64,000 nt of DNA from Thiobacillus sp. (GTDB lineage Bacteria > Pseudomonadota > Gammaproteobacteria > Burkholderiales > Thiobacillaceae), in assembly GCA_021166845.1 (NCBI GenBank), contig JAJPEP010000108.1, forward strand, positions 1 through 64,000, read 5' to 3'. Positions 59,883 to 64,000 of the stretch are shown one piece after another (the stretch's first letter is position 1; every line of letters starts with the position of its first letter). The position numbers and the translations under genes are program-made. A model generated the notes under the pieces. The model made no database searches. It was not told where the DNA came from and saw only the letters and a list, made by a program, of their open reading frames with translations.

Positions 59883-60209
59883 ATGACACTCGCACCGAGA
59901 CGACTCTTGCCCATCATCACTCTAGTCGTGGCTTCAAACGCGCAGGCCATTACCAGTACCGAATACCGTGCACTCCAAGAGGCCCAGCGACAGGCCTGGG
60001 TTGTCGGCGCGGTCGACGGAATCCTAACTGCCCAACTGTGGCAGACCAACAAAGAGCCGGAAATATCAAAATGTCTTGTGGGATTGCATCCAACACAGAT
60101 AAAGGCAATCTTCGAAAAAGCACTTGAGGCAAATCCGGAGCGCTGGCACTTTCCCGCAGCCTTCCAACTCTTCGATACTCTTCAAGAGTTCTGCACAGTA
60201 AGAAAGTAG
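59883..60209 (+). CDS. secreted Rap1a/Tai-like small protein
   Basis: A 108-residue protein with a signal peptide (RRLLPIITLVVASNAQA) and a helical domain ending ALEANPERWHFPAAFQLFDTLQEFC. The pattern VGAVDGIL ... two cysteines ... LEANPERxHxPA is typical of Rap1a/Tai-type proteins, which include type VI amidase immunity factors but also many of unknown role. No effector gene is adjacent. It is preceded by CGGAG and lies 7 bases before the Shedu gene, so both are probably co-transcribed. A link to phage defence is not established. Confidence 0.7.
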   Translation: MTLAPRRLLPIITLVVASNAQAITSTEYRALQEAQRQAWVVGAVDGILTAQLWQTNKEPEISKCLVGLHPTQIKAIFEKALEANPERWHFPAAFQLFDTLQEFCTVRK

Positions 60210-60216
60210 CCCTGCC

Positions 60217-61431
60217 ATGAGCGATGACTACGAATACTTCAAGAACAAGAGGCCGGATCGGGTCTACCTAAGTCGCTCGCTTTCGCAAAAGCAATACCGC
60301 AAGAATGATGCGGGAGAGGTTGAAGAGTTTGAACGCCCTTTCCGGGTTGTCTCAAAGGTCATCGACTGCGGAGAGTCCCATCAGTTCTTCAAGGATGGAA
60401 AGCAAGTCTCCCTCCGAATTACCGACGGTGTTCGCCAGGAAGTCGTCGCAAAGTTTTACGAAGACACACGAGGCGTCTTCACACTTCAGATACAGCGTTA
60501 CACGGTTGAGAGTGGCGCACCCCACAGCACCCACTTCACGTTCATCAACGAAGAAATCTCCACTCTCTACAACTTCCTCCGAAACATAGACGTCCTTCCA
60601 TTGCGAGACGATCAAGGCGCAAAGCTGGACGACAAGTTTGTTTCCAGTCTCGTGCTCACGCGCGAACAGGCGCTTGGTCTGCTCAACTCCCAACCCGGCC
60701 TCGTTGAAGAGCTGGTCAGAACGCAGGTGACTGCGCAAGACGTTGCCGAACTCGGCCACCGCCGAGAACAGCTCGCAGAGTTCGAGCGGCTTCTCAATGA
60801 TTCACAACACTTCGAATCTCGGCGCGTCAGCTTGGGATCGAACAAGGGGCCAGAAGCGGTTTGGCAGTCGTTCTTTGAACAGAACACTTGGATCTTCGGC
60901 TATGGCTTGAACTATGTTTTCAATGCACCGCTGGACGGTGCAAAGCTTGAGCGCGCAGTGAAAGGGCATGATTTCGCCAGCGCTGGCAAGCGAGTTGATG
61001 CCCTATTGAAGACCCAGGGCCTCATCAGCGCATTGTCATTCGGAGAAATCAAGACGCACACCGCCGAGTTACTTAAGCCTGTCGCTTCAGCCTATCGCCG
61101 GGAGTGCTGGCAGGTTTCCGATGAACTGGCCGGAGGTATCGCTCAGGTTCACCGATCTGTGCAGGCTTCGTTGGGAAACATTCGTTCGAAGACAGAAATG
61201 AAAGATGACGCCGGCGCACTAACCGGCGAGTCAGTCTTCTTGTATCAACCCCGCTCTTTCTTGGTCATCGGCTCACTATCAGAGTTTCATGCTGCACATG
61301 GCATCAACGAGGATAAGTACTCGTCGTTCGAGCTCTTTCGGCGCAATCTCAAGTCGCCCGAGGTTGTCACATTCGATGAGCTATTTGCGCGAGCGAAGTA
61401 CATCGTGGAAAGCGGCGGTCAGGCAAAGTGA
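60217..61431 (+). CDS. Shedu anti-phage nuclease (SduA-like, DUF4263)
   Basis: A 404-residue protein matching the Shedu single-gene defence family. The N-terminal half is a beta-rich variable domain (to about 130), then a helical linker. The C-terminal DUF4263 nuclease starts at EAVWQSFFEQNTWIFGYGLNYVF and has the PD-(D/E)xK-like residues D261 (GKRVDALL) and E277/K279 (SFGEIKTH), plus FLYQPRSFLVIGSLSEF. Shedu proteins cleave or nick DNA during phage infection. The base composition is lower in GC than the core genes, and the stop is followed at once by an attC-like structure, both pointing to acquisition. Confidence 0.88.
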   Translation: MSDDYEYFKNKRPDRVYLSRSLSQKQYRKNDAGEVEEFERPFRVVSKVIDCGESHQFFKDGKQVSLRITDGVRQEVVAKFYEDTRGVFTLQIQRYTVESGAPHSTHFTFINEEISTLYNFLRNIDVLPLRDDQGAKLDDKFVSSLVLTREQALGLLNSQPGLVEELVRTQVTAQDVAELGHRREQLAEFERLLNDSQHFESRRVSLGSNKGPEAVWQSFFEQNTWIFGYGLNYVFNAPLDGAKLERAVKGHDFASAGKRVDALLKTQGLISALSFGEIKTHTAELLKPVASAYRRECWQVSDELAGGIAQVHRSVQASLGNIRSKTEMKDDAGALTGESVFLYQPRSFLVIGSLSEFHAAHGINEDKYSSFELFRRNLKSPEVVTFDELFARAKYIVESGGQAK

Positions 61432-61432
61432 C

Positions 61433-61502
61433 GCCCAACCCTTCCATCGAGAGGACATGCCCGGGCTAGCCGGGGCATGTCCTCTCATGTCAAACGTTGA
61501 CC
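61433..61502 (+). repeat. attC-like integron recombination site (or strong hairpin) after the Shedu gene
   Basis: The 70-base structure has a perfect 14-base stem GAGAGGACATGCCC / GGGCATGTCCTCTC. Outside it are elements arranged as in attC: R''-like GCCCAAC (61433), a 5-base spacer, L''-like CATCGAGA with one extra base against L'-like TCTCATG, a 6-base spacer, and R'-like GTTGACC (61496). The R' deviates from GTTRRRY at one base. It begins one base after the Shedu stop, as in gene cassettes. No U-run follows, so it is not a classic terminator. No integrase gene is in the window. Confidence 0.6.
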
Positions 61503-61978
61503 GGTAAGTGCTGAACACCGGACACAAAGAGCGAACAGTCTGAGTGACTGCTCAGGCCGATGAAAAGACAATCGCCGTTATCGAATTAACCTCTGCTTCT
61601 GGTCGAACGCAGGCAGCGGGGACTCTCTCTATTCGGCCTGTAGTTTTCTTTAGTTGCCTATAAAAGACGAATCCTGCGGGGGAACCAATACCAGTTCCGC
61701 CTGGCCAATAGTTACTGTTTCATTTTGGCACAAGTCCGCGTGCCGGCAGCGCGAGCCGGGTTGGCGGCTTCTGGGCAGCGCGCGCAGCCCGGTACCCTTG
61801 CGGGACACAGGAATGTTGGATTTCTCGCAGATCTTGCCGAGGGGACCTCGGTCTTCGCCTTGCTACAGACTTTAAGGGGTGTTACTACGCAAACTGGCCC
61901 AAAGCTGCATTCCAGCGACGTCACCCATGCGAATTAAAGCTTTGCTAAACTCAGTTCGACCTTGAGACAGCCTGGACC
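61503..61978. other. 476-base region between attC-like site and the CoiA-like gene
   Basis: No supported coding sequence; the short ORFs lack family resemblance. Near 61549 is a small inverted repeat (CAGTC-TGAGT-GACTG). The right part from about 61740 becomes GC-rich again. A promoter for the next gene could not be assigned. Confidence 0.4.
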
Positions 61979-64000
61979 GTGACGAGCCCTGTAGACCGCA
62001 ACCACCCCCCCTGCCCCTCGCAATGGATCGTCTCCGAGCCCGAGGAGATGCCCACCGCGCCAGTCGGCGATCTCGTCATGGCGTGGGCTCGCGACCGTGC
62101 CACGGACGAGCCTCGGTATATCGGCGAGTTGAGCGCTCAGCAGCGTGGCAAGCACTGCAACTGCGAGTGCCTCAGCTGCGGTTTGCTTCTGGTGGCGGTC
62201 AATGCGGGCAAGCAATCGTTTATCCGCCGTCCCCACTTCAGGCACCCGGAAGGTGCCGAAAAGGACTCCTGCCTCGTCCTTGCAGCGCGCGCGGCGGCGT
62301 TGGAGGTGCTAAAGGGCACGGATCTTCTCGAACTGCCACGTCGCCGCCAGTCCCGTCGCATCGCTGGCCTCAGTGGGCAGTACTACGAGGCCTGGGTCGA
62401 GGCGCCGGCCGAGCGTGTCCGCGTCCGGGACCTCGCCTTTCAGGACAAGGTCAGCGGCATCCTGACACTCGATGATGGCAGACGGCTGCGAGTGGAGTTG
62501 ACAGGAAGTGTCAGTGCAGTCCCGGCCGGCGCATCTGAAACCCTAATTCCAACGATTCGCTTGGTCGTTGACGATCCAACTATCGCGGCCATGCCTCCCA
62601 GCGAGATCCGGAAGCGCCTCCGTCTCCTGGTGGAGAACGGAATCTGGTGTTCGCATTGGAACGACGCGAAGCTCGAGCAGGATGCGGAAGCAGCAGCGCA
62701 GGAATCCGCGCGCGCGGCTCTCGACTGGATAGAGGAAGGCGCGGATCTGCCGGAAGGGCTTAGCCCGGCAGCGAGACGTGAAACACTTCTGCACCTCAAG
62801 GCCAAAGAAATCCTAGAGCGCGAGAAGCGCATCAGACTGCCTGACCTGACAGCCGAATTGGACGCGGCTACAGACGACGGCGACGTCCTGTCCAGGCAGT
62901 TCTTGGTGCTCGGGCGGGTCGTCAACCTCGAGGCGGTAGCCCTGGAGCAACCGCTAGGTAGAATCCGGCCGGACGTCGTCGCCACCACCATCGCCGCTCC
63001 AGATTGGCCGGCGAGCCAGATCCTGGTCGAGATCACGGTCACCAACACCATTTCAGATGAGCGCATGGAGCGCATCCGGGCGCAGAACGTACCCGCGATC
63101 GAAATTGACATCTCTCGGATGGGCGGCATCGTGACGGAAACAGAGTTCGCAAGGTTGGTCGTCGAGGAGGCCGCCGGCAAGCGATGGCTACATCACCCCA
63201 GACTCGCCGAGGAAACGGCCAGGCTCGAGGAGGAGCTTGCGGCCGCAGTTAACGAGGCGAACCAGCAGATCCAGGAACTTTTGGAGAGCGATCGGCGACG
63301 CCGGGAGATGCAGCGGATACCTGCTGAGCAATGGGCCAGGGAATATCTTGACGCTGTTCTAGAGTACGCCGCGCTCCGCGAGCAAATGGAGGGTGATGCC
63401 AGCCTACGGCCCGACGTGGATCTGGCCTTCGGCCGAATTGCTGAGTGCGCCGACGGCCTTGCCGTGCACGGCTATCTCGAAGCTCAGGACCGCGACCTCT
63501 ATGGCTGGCGGGGCAACCTCTTGGAGCGGATCCTCTCAATCAAGCTAAACCGTGCCGTCGGCTACCAGCTGACCACGGCCTGGCAAGTTATCAACGCCAT
63601 TCTTCAGGAGGGGGCGTCTCATTTTCAGTGGCACACGCTGTACCTGATCGCGATCCGGCGATACCAGCCAACGCTCGCGCCTCATCAGGCCGCAAAGATC
63701 GCTAAGTGGCGAGAAGGAGTGCTGCACAGCCTTGATGCTGGAGAGCGAGCTTATCAACGGAGCCGCAAGTATGACAGCCTGCTGGCGCTGCTATTTCCTG
63801 AGATGGCGGACGCGCTTGCAAAGCCGCTGGCGAAACCGAGGATTGGCGCCCCGGATGGATCTCCTGCAGCCCCCGCCAACCTTCTGAGCGAGCGGACTGC
63901 TCCGCAGGAAGGCTACGTCGAGGTAGGATACCGAAACTCCAGACTGCGCCTACCCGTTCGGGGTTGCGACGCGTGGTTGGCGGCCAATCCAGGCTGGGAG
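61979..64000 (+). CDS. CoiA-like zinc-finger and putative PD-(D/E)xK nuclease protein (3' partial)
   Basis: This ORF is missing from the supplied track because it has no stop before the window end. From GTG 61979 (in-frame TAA at 61946) it is open for 674 codons. Near the N-terminus C64-x2-C67, H86-x2-H89 and C98 (CECLSCG ... RRPHFRHPEGAEKDSC) form a zinc-ribbon like that of CoiA-type proteins. Around residues 327-350, GRIRPDVVA and ILVEITVTNTISDERMERI give a D...E-x-T arrangement like a restriction-type nuclease core. A coiled coil follows (ARLEEELAAAVNEANQQIQEL). The role is unknown; its neighbourhood suggests defence or DNA processing. Confidence 0.75.
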   Translation, partial: MTSPVDRNHPPCPSQWIVSEPEEMPTAPVGDLVMAWARDRATDEPRYIGELSAQQRGKHCNCECLSCGLLLVAVNAGKQSFIRRPHFRHPEGAEKDSCLVLAARAAALEVLKGTDLLELPRRRQSRRIAGLSGQYYEAWVEAPAERVRVRDLAFQDKVSGILTLDDGRRLRVELTGSVSAVPAGASETLIPTIRLVVDDPTIAAMPPSEIRKRLRLLVENGIWCSHWNDAKLEQDAEAAAQESARAALDWIEEGADLPEGLSPAARRETLLHLKAKEILEREKRIRLPDLTAELDAATDDGDVLSRQFLVLGRVVNLEAVALEQPLGRIRPDVVATTIAAPDWPASQILVEITVTNTISDERMERIRAQNVPAIEIDISRMGGIVTETEFARLVVEEAAGKRWLHHPRLAEETARLEEELAAAVNEANQQIQELLESDRRRREMQRIPAEQWAREYLDAVLEYAALREQMEGDASLRPDVDLAFGRIAECADGLAVHGYLEAQDRDLYGWRGNLLERILSIKLNRAVGYQLTTAWQVINAILQEGASHFQWHTLYLIAIRRYQPTLAPHQAAKIAKWREGVLHSLDAGERAYQRSRKYDSLLALLFPEMADALAKPLAKPRIGAPDGSPAAPANLLSERTAPQEGYVEVGYRNSRLRLPVRGCDAWLAANPGWE

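Overview
The window looks like part of the chromosome of a GC-rich, motile, nitrate-respiring and probably sulfur-oxidising betaproteobacterium. A Thiobacillus-like or related chemolithoautotroph fits best. The evidence is a membrane nitrate reductase operon joined to an SQR-like flavoprotein and a DsrC-family protein, an nnrS gene, a betaproteobacterial TCA operon that lacks lpd, and the trmJ-cysE-isc gene order. The genus is inference. No rRNA genes, convincing tRNA genes or CRISPR arrays were seen.

Layout. (1) 1-4890, plus strand: 5'-truncated narH, then narJ, narI, an SQR-like FAD oxidoreductase and a DsrC/TusE-family protein. (2) 5314-11392, plus strand: nnrS, gamma-glutamyltransferase, a small basic protein, a macrodomain protein, a lipase-like hydrolase, a VOC protein, a methyltransferase and an unknown protein. 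(3) 11412-13738, minus strand: a small histidine kinase coupled to a receiver-TPR protein. (4) 13832-23835, minus strand: the TCA operon sdhC-D-A-[GIY-YIG element]-B-sdhE-gltA-sucA-odhB-ABC ATPase. Its E2 subunit has no E1/E3-binding domain, and the place usually held by lpd is taken by an MlaF-like ATPase. (5) 23863-25710, minus strand: a PIN-like nuclease and a short malic enzyme. (6) 25791-31157, minus strand: flhB-flhA-flhF-flhG-like-fliA. Here FlhB lacks its self-cleaving cytoplasmic domain and the FlhG-like protein has lost its P-loop. (7) 31683-39087, minus strand: trmJ, cysE, iscR-S-U-A, hscB, hscA, fdx, iscX, with a clear iscR promoter overlapping an IscR-type site. suhB runs divergently at 39130. 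(8) 40020-58813, minus strand: a large signalling block. It contains two multi-domain kinases, a NarL-type regulator, a partner-switching phosphatase/STAS pair, and a full chemotaxis set (two MCP-type proteins, cheY, cheA, cheW, cheR, cheD, cheB). (9) 58814-64000: an accessory region of visibly lower GC. It holds an HNH-family fragment, a Rap1a/Tai-like secreted protein, a Shedu-family (DUF4263) anti-phage nuclease ending directly on an attC-like site, and a CoiA-like zinc-finger/nuclease ORF that runs off the right edge and is absent from the supplied ORF track.

How the genes work together. NarGHI passes quinol electrons to nitrate, and the adjacent flavoprotein and DsrC relative may supply or sense sulfur-derived electrons. 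The Sdh/GltA/Suc block supplies TCA reactions, but its 2-oxoglutarate dehydrogenase looks structurally incomplete, as expected if the cycle is mainly biosynthetic. The Isc genes make Fe-S clusters for NarH, SdhB and others, with cysE providing cysteine precursor. The Flh/FliA and Che blocks run motility. The right end is an island that seems to carry defence genes, possibly as an integron cassette.
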